From contig DIVQ01000040.1 of assembly GCA_002423325.1 (NCBI GenBank), positions 6,949 through 24,015 on the forward strand: 17,067 nt of DNA. Reading direction: 5' to 3'. The translations under genes were made by a program, and so were the position numbers. Of the stretch, positions 7,879 through 14,487 are shown piece by piece (position 1 is the stretch's first letter; each line of letters starts with the position of its first letter). The notes beneath the pieces are model-generated. The model was given only the letters and a program-made list of their open reading frames with translations. It was not told where the DNA came from and ran no database searches. The DNA is from Anaerolineales bacterium UBA6128. Lineage in GTDB: Bacteria > Chloroflexota > Anaerolineae > UBA1429.

Positions 7879-8331
7879 ATGAAACGGCTACTGGCCGCTT
7901 GTCTACTTGCTTCTTTGGCGCTCCCGCTTTCGGGCGCGCGCGCCGATTTCCCTGCCCCGCCCATTTTGCAGCAGGGGCCACCGCCGTTGCCCGCCAATTT
8001 CAACGGCACGATTCGTGTTGCGGACGCCAGCGCCCCTGAGGGCAGCCATGTGTCTGCCTGGGTCAACGGCCACCGGGCTGCGCGCGACGCGGTCAAGTTC
8101 TACGAGCCGCAGGGTTCAGTGTACGTGCTCAACGTGGCCGGAGACGATCAGACGACGCCCGCGTTGGATGGCGGAACGAGCGGCGCCGAAGTATACTTTG
8201 TGCTGGAACTGGCGGGCGGCGGCAGCGTCTACCTGACGCCGCGCGCCGTCTGGGTCAGTGGGGCGATCACCAGCCTGGACCTGAGCTTCAGTCCGGCGGT
8301 GGTTCTGCCGCTGATCGTCATCAACCGTTGA
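7879..8331 (+). CDS. Small secreted protein, single-domain paralogue of the 694-aa neighbour's N-terminus
   Basis: A 150-aa protein with a clear signal peptide (MKRLLAACLLASLALPLSGARA, cut near residue 22). The mature part, PLPANFNGTIRVADASAPEG followed by SAWVNG, SVYVLNVAGDD, TPALDGGTSGAEVYFVL and ITSLDLSF, lines up with residues 33-127 of the upstream 694-aa protein (PVPASYYGTLLVNG, EALIGG, SVVYAIDVPAD, TPGTKEGGVVGDLVQF, LNALNLTA). It ends AVVLPLIVINR, another '(L/F)PLI' tail. The start is ATG 7879, with AGAGG at 7867-7871 seven bases upstream; the in-frame ATG at 7864 would place charged residues before the signal peptide and lacks a good ribosome site. I do not recognise a named family; the fold looks like a small beta-sandwich. 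It is probably surface-associated. It lies 46 bp before the malectin gene. Confidence 0.8.
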   Translation: MKRLLAACLLASLALPLSGARADFPAPPILQQGPPPLPANFNGTIRVADASAPEGSHVSAWVNGHRAARDAVKFYEPQGSVYVLNVAGDDQTTPALDGGTSGAEVYFVLELAGGGSVYLTPRAVWVSGAITSLDLSFSPAVVLPLIVINR

Positions 8332-8377
8332 ACTGAGGCGTGACGCGGGTCGTGTGTGATGCTTGGGAGGCCAGCGA

Positions 8378-9586
8378 ATGAGGCGTAGACGGGCGCTGAT
8401 CTACGGGGTGCTGGGGTTGGCGCTGCTGGCGCTGATAACGGGTGGCATGGCGCTGAGTGCGCCGACAGAGCGCGAGGTCGAGCCGCGCTCGGCCGCGCCT
8501 GCGCAGGAAACCGCGACGCCCACTCAGACTCCGGAGCCCTGGCTCGACATCACAAATGCCATGTCGGCCTGGTGCATGGGGGTTTTTGACGGCGATACCA
8601 CCGGCAAGGCCAACAATGTCGAGTACTATGGTACCCTGACCTATCCCTATTCTGGCCCTGAGGATGTCTACATCCTGGTCAAGACGGTGACCAGCAGCGT
8701 GACGTTGCTGCTGGATGACGGGCCTTTTGGCACAGACCTGGACGTCCTGCTGCTGTACGACCCTCATCCGCAGGCGCTGCTGTCGCAGGGCGACACGCAG
8801 CTTACCTACGTCAACCTGGCCCCCGGCATCTACTATATCGTGATCGACGGCTATGCGGGCGACAGTGGGCCCTATCGCCTGGAGGTACAGTGCGAGGGTG
8901 AGCCCACGATCACGCCCACCAATACGATGATCCCCACGCCCACGAACACGCCCGTGTTCGACTATGCGCCGATAATCTACAAGCAATCCACGCCGCGGCC
9001 AACCGCGACCCGCACGCCCACACGCACCCGCACGCCCACTGCAACGATCACGCGCACGCCCACACAGGAGGCCACGCCCACCGCGACGCCAAGACTGTAC
9101 GAACAGGCCGTCAACTGTGGCAGCACGACCGGCTATCAGGCGACGGATGGCTCCTACTATGCGCCCGACCGGGCCTATAGTGCGGGGTCCTGGGGCTGGG
9201 CTGGCAGCAGCGAGGAAAAGGTGTGGTTCAACCCCGCGCAGATCACCTATACCGAAGACGACGTGCTTTACCAGACGCAACGCTATACCTTGACGGCCTA
9301 CTACTTTACTGTGCCGCGCGGCCGGTATGAGGTGATGCTGCGCTTTGCCGAGATCTTTCAGTACGCGCGCCCCGGCGATCGGGTCTTTGACGTGCGTATC
9401 GAGAACACGCTGGTGCTCGACGACTATGACCTGCTGGCCAAGGGGTCACACTATCGTGCCTGGGATGAGGTCTTTGAGTTCAACGTGTCGGACGGACTAC
9501 TGGCCATCTCGTTCATCAAAGAGTCGCCTGAATATACACCGGCAATTAACGGCATCCGTGTGCGTTACGTGGGAGAGCCGCAATAG
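8378..9586 (+). CDS. Secreted PPC-like and malectin-domain protein
   Basis: A 402-aa exported protein. Residues 7-27 are a signal peptide or N-terminal anchor (LIYGVLGLALLALITGGMALS). Residues about 55-172 resemble the bacterial pre-peptidase C-terminal (PPC) beta-sandwich: VYILVKTVTSSVTLLLDD, LDVLLLYDP, and NLAPGIYYIVIDGYAGDSGPY. Thr/Pro linkers at 176-193 and 204-238 surround a short island FDYAPIIYKQ. Residues about 241-398 form a malectin domain: VNCGS, DRAYSAGSWGW, YTLTAYYFTVPRGRYEVMLR, FAEIFQ, RVFDVRIENTLVL, and the closing DGLLAISF and PAINGIRV. Malectins bind glucose-type oligosaccharides, so glycan binding is the expected role. The start is ATG 8378 with GGGAGG at 8365-8370. It is the last gene of the secreted block and ends in front of a strong terminator. 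Confidence 0.88.
   Translation: MRRRRALIYGVLGLALLALITGGMALSAPTEREVEPRSAAPAQETATPTQTPEPWLDITNAMSAWCMGVFDGDTTGKANNVEYYGTLTYPYSGPEDVYILVKTVTSSVTLLLDDGPFGTDLDVLLLYDPHPQALLSQGDTQLTYVNLAPGIYYIVIDGYAGDSGPYRLEVQCEGEPTITPTNTMIPTPTNTPVFDYAPIIYKQSTPRPTATRTPTRTRTPTATITRTPTQEATPTATPRLYEQAVNCGSTTGYQATDGSYYAPDRAYSAGSWGWAGSSEEKVWFNPAQITYTEDDVLYQTQRYTLTAYYFTVPRGRYEVMLRFAEIFQYARPGDRVFDVRIENTLVLDDYDLLAKGSHYRAWDEVFEFNVSDGLLAISFIKESPEYTPAINGIRVRYVGEPQ
9001..9090 (+). repeat. Low-complexity Thr/Pro linker repeat
   Basis: Imperfect repeats around the hexamer ACGCCC encode TPRPTATRTPTRTRTPTA-like sequence in the malectin protein. Similar but shorter stretches lie at about 6026-6090, 6661-6710 and 7308-7370 in the 694-aa gene and at 8905-8950. 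Such runs can expand or contract by slippage and recombine between genes. Confidence 0.75.
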
Positions 9587-9613
9587 CCGACGTACGGCCA
9601 GAACGGACACAAG

Positions 9614-9647
9614 AAAGAGAGCGCAAGTCACCTTGCGCTCTCTTTTT
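9614..9647. terminator. Bidirectional intrinsic terminator
   Basis: Perfect 14-bp stem (arms 9614-9627 and 9632-9645) with a 4-nt TCAC loop and a T-run at 9643-9647; the left edge is A-rich, so it can also act on the - strand. It sits between the convergent ends of the malectin gene (stop 9586) and the signal peptidase gene (stop 9685), and ends both transcription units. Confidence 0.92.
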
Positions 9648-9684
9648 GTTCGGCTCGCCTTCTGGGTGGAACAGCGCTCCCTGG

Positions 9685-10254
9685 TCAGAGCAAGCTGGCC
9701 TCGGCGAAGGGCCAGTAGCGCAGCCAGGCGCGACCGATGACATCGTCAAGCGGAATGGCGCCAAACGCGCGCGAGTCGTTGCTCGAACCGCGGTTATCGC
9801 CCAGCACAAAGATGTGCCCCTCGGGCACCAGCTGTGCCGGCAGCGTCCCCCAGGTGGTCTGAGTCAGGTAGGGCTCCTCGAGCAGCACGCCGTTGATATA
9901 GACGTGGCTGTCGTGAATCTCGATCGTTTCTCCCGGCAGGCCGATGACGCGTTTGATCAGCGGGATGTTCTGCCGCTGAGGGGGCCGCAGCACCACGATG
10001 TCGCCGCGTTGCGGGTCGTGAAAGTGGTAGGAGACCTTTTCGATGATCAGGCGCTGGTGGTCGTGCAGGTTGGGCTCCATGCTCTGGCCATCGACGCGCG
10101 TCGCCTGAGCCAAAAAGATGTTGACCAGCAGCACGATCACCAAGGCGGGCAGTACCGATGCCACCAGTTCGCGCATCAGCGCGCCGAGACGACTGGGCGG
10201 TACAGGGGAGGTCAGGCCGTCCTCATTCGGGCTCCCGACGGGTTTGTCGCTCAT
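9685..10254 (-). CDS. lepB: Signal peptidase I
   Basis: A 189-aa type I signal peptidase, which cleaves signal peptides from exported proteins at the outer face of the membrane. One N-terminal transmembrane segment (about 30-50, LVASVLPALVIVLLVNIFLA) is followed by the catalytic serine in DGQSMEPNL (Ser58), the lysine general base in IKRVIGLPGE (Lys101), and the conserved box GDNRGSSNDSRAFG (152-165). A single membrane segment and this length match the short Gram-positive-like form. I chose ATG 10254, with GAGG just upstream, over TTG 10275, which falls at the edge of the hairpin after pnp. It follows pnp on the same strand after a terminator-like hairpin, so it may depend on read-through or an unseen promoter. 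Its natural substrates include the four secreted proteins encoded next to it. Confidence 0.95.
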   Translation of the reverse strand: MSDKPVGSPNEDGLTSPVPPSRLGALMRELVASVLPALVIVLLVNIFLAQATRVDGQSMEPNLHDHQRLIIEKVSYHFHDPQRGDIVVLRPPQRQNIPLIKRVIGLPGETIEIHDSHVYINGVLLEEPYLTQTTWGTLPAQLVPEGHIFVLGDNRGSSNDSRAFGAIPLDDVIGRAWLRYWPFAEASLL

Positions 10255-10273
10255 CTCGCCTCGCAGAATGGAC

Positions 10274-10318
10274 AAAACTCGGGCTCGCTGCGATCGAAAT
10301 CGCGTTCGAGCCCGAGTT
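10274..10318 (-). terminator. pnp terminator hairpin
   Basis: A perfect 12-bp outer stem (10276-10287 with 10307-10318) encloses a second 5-bp stem (10290-10294 with 10299-10303, CGAA loop). On the - strand the outer stem ends in TTTT (10274-10277). It lies 12 bp after the pnp stop and 20 bp before the lepB start, so it can end most pnp messages and protect their 3' ends. Confidence 0.75.
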
Positions 10319-10329
10319 CACGGTTGGTA

Positions 10330-12489
10330 CTAGCGCCGACGCGAACTGTTGCGGTCGCCGCCGCGACTGCCGCCGCTGGGGCGCTGGTCGCGTGACCGGG
10401 CCTCCTCGGGCGTCCAGCCTTCGAGGACTGCCTGGCGCGAGAGCCTGACACGACCCTGTCCGTCGATGTCGACGACCATCACCATCACCTCGTCGCCGAG
10501 TTGCACGACATCCTCTACGCGGTTCACGCGATAGTCGGCCAGTTGCGAGATGTGCACCAGGCCGTCGATGCCGGGCATGAACTCGATGAACGCGCCAAAG
10601 TCGGTGATGCGCACCACCTTGCCGGTGTAGATGCGTCCGATCTCGGGCGTGGCGGTGAGGGCGTTGACGCGCGCCAAAGCCTTGGCGGATGCCTCACCGT
10701 CGGCGGAGGCGATCAGCACGGTGCCGTCGTCCTCCACGTCGATGGTGACACCTGTCTCTTCGATGATGCCGCGGATGTTCTTGCCACCGGGCCCGATGAG
10801 CGCGCCGATCTTTTCCACCGGAATCTTGATGGAGGTGATGCGCGGCGCATAGGGCGACAGCTCAGGACGCGGCTCGGGCAGGCAGGCGTTCATCACTTCG
10901 AGGATTTGCAGGCGCGCTGTCCGTGCGCGGCTCAGGGTCTCCTCGATGATCTCGTACTTGAGTCCCTGGATCTTGATGTCCAGTTGAATGGCGGTGACGC
11001 CCTTTGCAGTGCCTGTGACCTTGAAATCCATGTCGCCGAGGTGATCCTCGAGGCCCTGGATGTCGGTCAGCACGCACCAGCGGTCGCCCTCGGTGATGAC
11101 GCCCATCGCGATGCCGGCCACAGAGGTCTTGAGCGGCACGCCTGCGTCGAGCAGCGCCAGGCAGCTGGCGCAGGTGCTGGCCATCGACGTAGAACCGTTC
11201 GATGACAGCGCCTCAGAGACCGAGCGAATGGTGTACGGGAACTCTTCCTCGCTGGGCAGCACCGGCTCGATGGCGCGCTCGGCCAGGGCCCCGTGCCCAA
11301 TCTCGCGGCGACGCGGCCCGCGCAGCGGGTAGACCTCGCCGGTCGAGAAGGGCGGGAAAAAGTAGTGGTGCATATAGCGCTTTTGCGTGTCGGCGTTGAG
11401 CCCTTCGATCTTTTGCTCGTCGTCGCCAGAGCCGAGCGTCACCACGTTCAGCACTTGGGTGTCGCCGCGGTTGAACACGGCCGAGCCGTGGGTGCGCGGC
11501 AGCAGGCCCGCCTCGCAGCTGAGTGGGCGAATGGTCTCGGGACGCCGGCCGTCCACACGGATGCCGGTGTCGAGCACATGCTTGCGCATTGCGTTCTGAA
11601 AGATCTTTTCAAAGGCCTCGTTCAGCAGGCCGTCGTCCCAGTCTGGCGCCAATGCGTCCAGCATCTGCTGACGCAGTGCCCTTTCCTGGGTATGGCGCTC
11701 TGAGCGGGGCAGTTCGCTTTCCACCAGCGCGGTCAGCGGCTCCTTGACGTAGGCTTCGACCTTGGCCAGCACATTGGCCGGCAGCAGGTGCGTCTCGCCC
11801 ATGCGCTTTTCCTTGCCGATCTCTTCGCGCATGCGCTTTTGCATGGCGATGACATCCTGCACGGCGGCGTGGCCGATCTTGATGGCCTCCAGCAGCTTGT
11901 CCTCGGGGAACTGGTTAGCCCCCGCCTCGATCATGATGACCGACTCTTCGGTGCCCGCCACCGACAGGTCCAGATCGCTCTGGGCGAGCTGGCTGAGGGT
12001 GGGATTGACGACGTACTCGCCATTCACATAGCCCATGCGCACCGCGGCCGCGGGGCCGAGGAAGGGGATGTCAGAGATGGTGAGCGCCGCCGAGGCGCCG
12101 ATGAAGGCGATGATGTCCATCGGGTGCTCAGAGTCGGCCGAGAGCGACGTCACAATGACCTGTACGTCGTTGCGATAGCCCTCGGGGAACAGCGGGCGGA
12201 TGGGGCGGTCGATGCTGCGGCACAGCAGAATGCTGTCGGTGGAGGGGCGCCCTTCGCGCTTGAAAAAGCCGCCCGGAATCTTGCCGGCAGCGTAGCGCCG
12301 CTCCTCATAGTCAACGGTCAGCGGGAAAAAGTCGACGTTCTCGCGCGGCTTGTCGGAGGCGGTGGCGGTGACGAGCACCATCGAGTCGCCGAGGCGCACG
12401 GTAACGGCGCCGCCGGCCTGGGCCGCAAAGCGACCCGTCTCAACGATGATTTCCTCGTTGCCCAGTTTGACTGTGTACTGCTTGATCAT
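10330..12489 (-). CDS. pnp: Polyribonucleotide nucleotidyltransferase (PNPase)
   Basis: A 719-aa enzyme that degrades RNA 3' to 5' by phosphorolysis and can add tails in the reverse reaction; it works as a trimer in the cytoplasm. The domain order is complete: first RNase PH-like core (about 12-142, with AAGKIPGGFFKREGRP), a helical linker, second RNase PH-like core (about 325-460, with SSNGSTSMAS, GVPLKTSVAG, and EDHLGDMDFKV holding the two catalytic aspartates), KH domain (ITSIKIPVEKIGALIGPGGKNIR) and S1 domain (GKVVRITDFGAFIEFMPGIDGLVHISQL). The last ~25 residues are an Arg/Ser/Gly-rich tail ending SSRRR. The start is ATG 12489 with AAGGAG at 12499-12504. It follows rpsO as in many bacteria. 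A hairpin after rpsO and a leader with inverted repeats suggest post-transcriptional control. Confidence 0.98.
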   Translation of the reverse strand: MIKQYTVKLGNEEIIVETGRFAAQAGGAVTVRLGDSMVLVTATASDKPRENVDFFPLTVDYEERRYAAGKIPGGFFKREGRPSTDSILLCRSIDRPIRPLFPEGYRNDVQVIVTSLSADSEHPMDIIAFIGASAALTISDIPFLGPAAAVRMGYVNGEYVVNPTLSQLAQSDLDLSVAGTEESVIMIEAGANQFPEDKLLEAIKIGHAAVQDVIAMQKRMREEIGKEKRMGETHLLPANVLAKVEAYVKEPLTALVESELPRSERHTQERALRQQMLDALAPDWDDGLLNEAFEKIFQNAMRKHVLDTGIRVDGRRPETIRPLSCEAGLLPRTHGSAVFNRGDTQVLNVVTLGSGDDEQKIEGLNADTQKRYMHHYFFPPFSTGEVYPLRGPRRREIGHGALAERAIEPVLPSEEEFPYTIRSVSEALSSNGSTSMASTCASCLALLDAGVPLKTSVAGIAMGVITEGDRWCVLTDIQGLEDHLGDMDFKVTGTAKGVTAIQLDIKIQGLKYEIIEETLSRARTARLQILEVMNACLPEPRPELSPYAPRITSIKIPVEKIGALIGPGGKNIRGIIEETGVTIDVEDDGTVLIASADGEASAKALARVNALTATPEIGRIYTGKVVRITDFGAFIEFMPGIDGLVHISQLADYRVNRVEDVVQLGDEVMVMVVDIDGQGRVRLSRQAVLEGWTPEEARSRDQRPSGGSRGGDRNSSRRR

Positions 12490-12686
12490 TTGTCCTTGCT
12501 CCTTATGGCATAGGCATTGGGAGGTCCGGACGCTCTTTCAGGGACTGGGGCATGGGTCTCATGCACCAGAGCATACGCGCGTGCTGGCGCGAATGGCGAT
12601 GAGGCGCATGCCCCAATTCCTGCGAGAGCTGTTCCGAACCCCCTTGCTGAAAACACTCAATCTGATGTTTGGGGGCCGATCGCCCT

Positions 12687-12731
12687 CCAAACAAAGGCGA
12701 GCAGATGGGAAAGGCCGTCCATCTGCTCGCC
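12687..12731 (-). terminator. rpsO intrinsic terminator between rpsO and pnp
   Basis: A perfect 13-bp stem (12696-12708 with 12719-12731, 10-nt loop) lies 25 bp after the rpsO stop. On the - strand it is followed by TTTGTTTGG, a fair U-rich tail. It should end much rpsO transcription while letting some pass into pnp. The U-rich tail is also the 5' arm of a second hairpin (12666-12675 with 12684-12693), so the two structures compete for the same bases. Confidence 0.8.
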
Positions 12732-12756
12732 CGTTTGTCTATCGCATGTTGCTGGG

Positions 12757-13026
12757 CTAACCGCGCAGGCCCAACCGCTCCACGATCTCGCGGTACCGGG
12801 TCTGATCCTTGCGGTTCAAATAGTCCAACTGACGCCTACGCTGGCCGACGAGCTTGAGCAAACCGCGACGGGAGTGCTCGTCGCCCTTGTTCTCCTTGAG
12901 GTGCTCGGTCAGGCGGGTGATGCGGGTGGTCATCAGTGCAATCTGTACTTCGGGGGAACCGGTGTCGGTCTCGTGACGGTGGTACACATCCACGACGGCG
13001 GTCTTTTCGCCTTTGGTCAGAGCCAT
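12757..13026 (-). CDS. rpsO: 30S ribosomal protein S15
   Basis: An 89-aa protein of standard length for S15, a primary 16S rRNA-binding protein of the small-subunit platform. Hallmarks: TGSPEVQIALMTTRITRLTEHL (residues 22-43), the KDEHS-like KGDEHSRRGLLKLVGQRRRQLDYL that contacts the central 16S junction, and the end VERLGLRG. The start is ATG 13026, with AAAGG at 13038-13042 upstream. It is the first gene of the rpsO-pnp unit and has its own promoter 45-73 bp upstream. The leader would be only about 38 nt, so there is little room for the S15-binding pseudoknot that controls this gene in some bacteria. Confidence 0.98.
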   Translation of the reverse strand: MALTKGEKTAVVDVYHRHETDTGSPEVQIALMTTRITRLTEHLKENKGDEHSRRGLLKLVGQRRRQLDYLNRKDQTRYREIVERLGLRG

Positions 13027-13070
13027 TGCCTATTTTACCTTTCTCGGACTAAAGTGCGATCACGTCAAAT

Positions 13071-13099
13071 ACTATACCACAGAAGGGGCTTTTAGGCAA
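13071..13099 (-). promoter_or_regulatory. rpsO-pnp promoter
   Basis: On the - strand: -35 TTGCCT (13094-13099), a 17-bp spacer, and -10 TATAGT (13071-13076) preceded by TGG, an extended -10. The expected start is near 13064, about 38 nt before the rpsO ATG. It sits just past the stop of the broken membrane-protein gene. Confidence 0.7.
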
Positions 13100-13111
13100 A
13101 AGATAGACACC

Positions 13112-13807
13112 TTATGTTGATGCCTTGTGGGCCTGGGCGCGTGTCGCCAAGCGGCCCAGCAGGTGGTTGATGCCGTAGAGCGCATAGCCGAGCGCCACAA
13201 GCCCCGCCGCCATCCCCAGCGGCCAGAGGACCACGCCCCAGCCCAGCGCGTCGATATCGATGAACAAGTAGGGGTAACGGCTGCCGGAGGGGGTGGGCGC
13301 GGTGATGAATGGCGCGCGGATCACGGCAAACAGCTGGTAGGCCAGCGGCAGGCTCAGCCAGGCAAAGGGGTGAAACCAGCGGTAGCGCCCCTTGGGGTCG
13401 AACAGCAGCCAGTCGGCCAGGGCCATCAGTGGCGTGATATAGTGCACCAGCACGTCGGAGAGGGTGAAGGGCCGGTAATTGGGATGCATGGTGAACATCT
13501 GCGGCACGAGCACGAAATGCTAGACCAGCAGCGTCACGGTGATGGCCAAGGTCACCGCGCCCTTGACGCGTGGCGAGCAAGTCGAAGCGCCGCACACGCC
13601 CGCCTTGCGCAGGTCGCGCGAGGTGCGGATGGCCAGCACCAGGAAGAGCGCCAGCGCCAGCAGGTTGCTCTGGATGGTATAATAGGCGAACAGCGACGTG
13701 TTCAACCCGCCCTGCGAGAGGCCCGAGATCAGGTAGAGGCCGTACAGGCAGCCGACGATGAGCAGCAGGCGGTAGATCAGGGCGACGGTACGGTTGCGGA
13801 TGGTCAC
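13112..13807 (-). pseudogene. Pr6Pr-like integral membrane protein, broken by one in-frame TAG
   Basis: Two open segments lie in the same frame with only one TAG (13520-13522) between them: 95 codons (GTG 13807, MTIRNRTVALIYRLLL...) and 135 codons (HFVLVPQMF... to TAA 13112). Joined, they give about 230 residues, normal for the Pr6Pr membrane family, with several hydrophobic segments and the family-like stretches FAYYTIQSNLLALALFLVLA, VLVHYITPLMALADWLLFDPKGRY and YPYLFIDIDALGWG. At the TAG the family usually has an aromatic residue (LVYHF-type), so a single TAC-to-TAG or TAT-to-TAG change explains it (inference). GTG 13807 overlaps the stop of the acetyltransferase gene (GTGA), indicating translational coupling. 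The function of the family is not well defined. A sequencing error or read-through remains possible; a GTG at 13513 could start the second half. Confidence 0.75.
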
Positions 13808-14340
13808 GGCGTTCTCCACTCCTCCCGCAGGAGCGCATAGTTCAGGCGGTCGACCCTGTGGCCGTCCAGGTACACGGCCTGGCGCTCCGTGCCCTCCAGC
13901 AAAAAGCCCGCCTTGAGCAGACTGCGTTGCGCGCCTGTGTTGGGCGCCAGGGTGCTGGCGCTGACGCGCTCCAGCCCCAGGAAGCGGAAGGCATAGTCGA
14001 GGATCAGCGCCAGCGCCTGCTGGCCGTAGCCCTTGCCGCGGTTGGCGAGGCGCGCGATGCCCATGCCCAGCGTGCAAGAGCGGTTGGTGCGGTCGATGTC
14101 CTGCAGCGCCACATCGCCGAGGACTGTACCGTCGTTGGAGAAGATGCCCAGGCGCAGGTTGCGCTCGCCCTGCAGCTTTTGGATCTCGTCGAACCAGGCG
14201 TCAGCCTTTTCCTCCGAGTGGCCGATGTTGGGCGGCTCGGTCGGGTTGGCCCAGTCGTACTCGGCCTCGCGCCAGAGCGTGTGGCAGTGTTCTCTCTCCA
14301 GTGTGGCCAGGTAGATGTCTCTGCCTTGTAGTTTGAGCAT
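13804..14340 (-). CDS. GNAT-family N-acetyltransferase (RimJ/RimL-like)
   Basis: A 178-aa GCN5-related acetyltransferase, which transfers acetyl from acetyl-CoA to an amine. It begins LQGRDIYLATLEREHCHTLW, typical of the RimJ/RimL group. Motif A, LGMGIARLANRGKGYGQQALALIL, holds the acetyl-CoA pyrophosphate loop RGKGYG (101-106). Motif B-like ERVSASTLAPNTGAQRSLLKAGF and the ending EGTERQAVYLDGHRVDRLNYALL are standard for the group. The start is ATG 14340, with GAGG about ten bases upstream. The substrate is unknown: these enzymes act on protein N-termini, antibiotics or small amines. It overlaps by 4 bp with the Pr6Pr-like gene downstream and shares its transcript. Confidence 0.9.
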   Translation of the reverse strand: MLKLQGRDIYLATLEREHCHTLWREAEYDWANPTEPPNIGHSEEKADAWFDEIQKLQGERNLRLGIFSNDGTVLGDVALQDIDRTNRSCTLGMGIARLANRGKGYGQQALALILDYAFRFLGLERVSASTLAPNTGAQRSLLKAGFLLEGTERQAVYLDGHRVDRLNYALLREEWRTP

Positions 14341-14364
14341 TTCTTTGCCTCATCCAGGGGCGCC

Positions 14365-14400
14365 GATCACGAATAGCACGAAGGGAACGAATGACACGAG
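14365..14400. repeat. CACGAAT-type repeat, copy 1
   Basis: GATCACGAATAGCACGAAGG followed by GAACGAATGACACGA, a degenerate run of CACGAA units about 9-10 bp apart. It lies upstream of the acetyltransferase gene. The rest of the gap (14401-14487) has only a 6-bp GC-rich hairpin (14425-14440). Related copies occur at 15773-15806 and 16443-16531. Confidence 0.75.
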
Positions 14401-14487
14401 TCGGACTGGTTCCCGACAGGTCAACGCGGCACCTGCCGCGCGGGTTCTGTGGCCCAGGGCCTTGTGCCCGTCGCCGCCTTCAAGGGG

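Noticed and set aside
11788..12513. Long + strand open frames opposite pnp (also 10501-11205).
   Set aside because: pnp is unmistakable on the other strand; these frames are antisense shadows.
13511..13522. Idea that the TAG in the membrane gene is decoded as pyrrolysine.
   Set aside because: The family has no catalytic residue known there, no pyl genes are visible, and one-base loss of a Tyr codon is simpler.
13676..13683. A TGG-TATAAT-like element on the + strand inside the Pr6Pr-like gene.
   Set aside because: No -35 at 16-18 bp and no gene downstream on that strand; the bases are explained by the codons for YYTIQ on the - strand.
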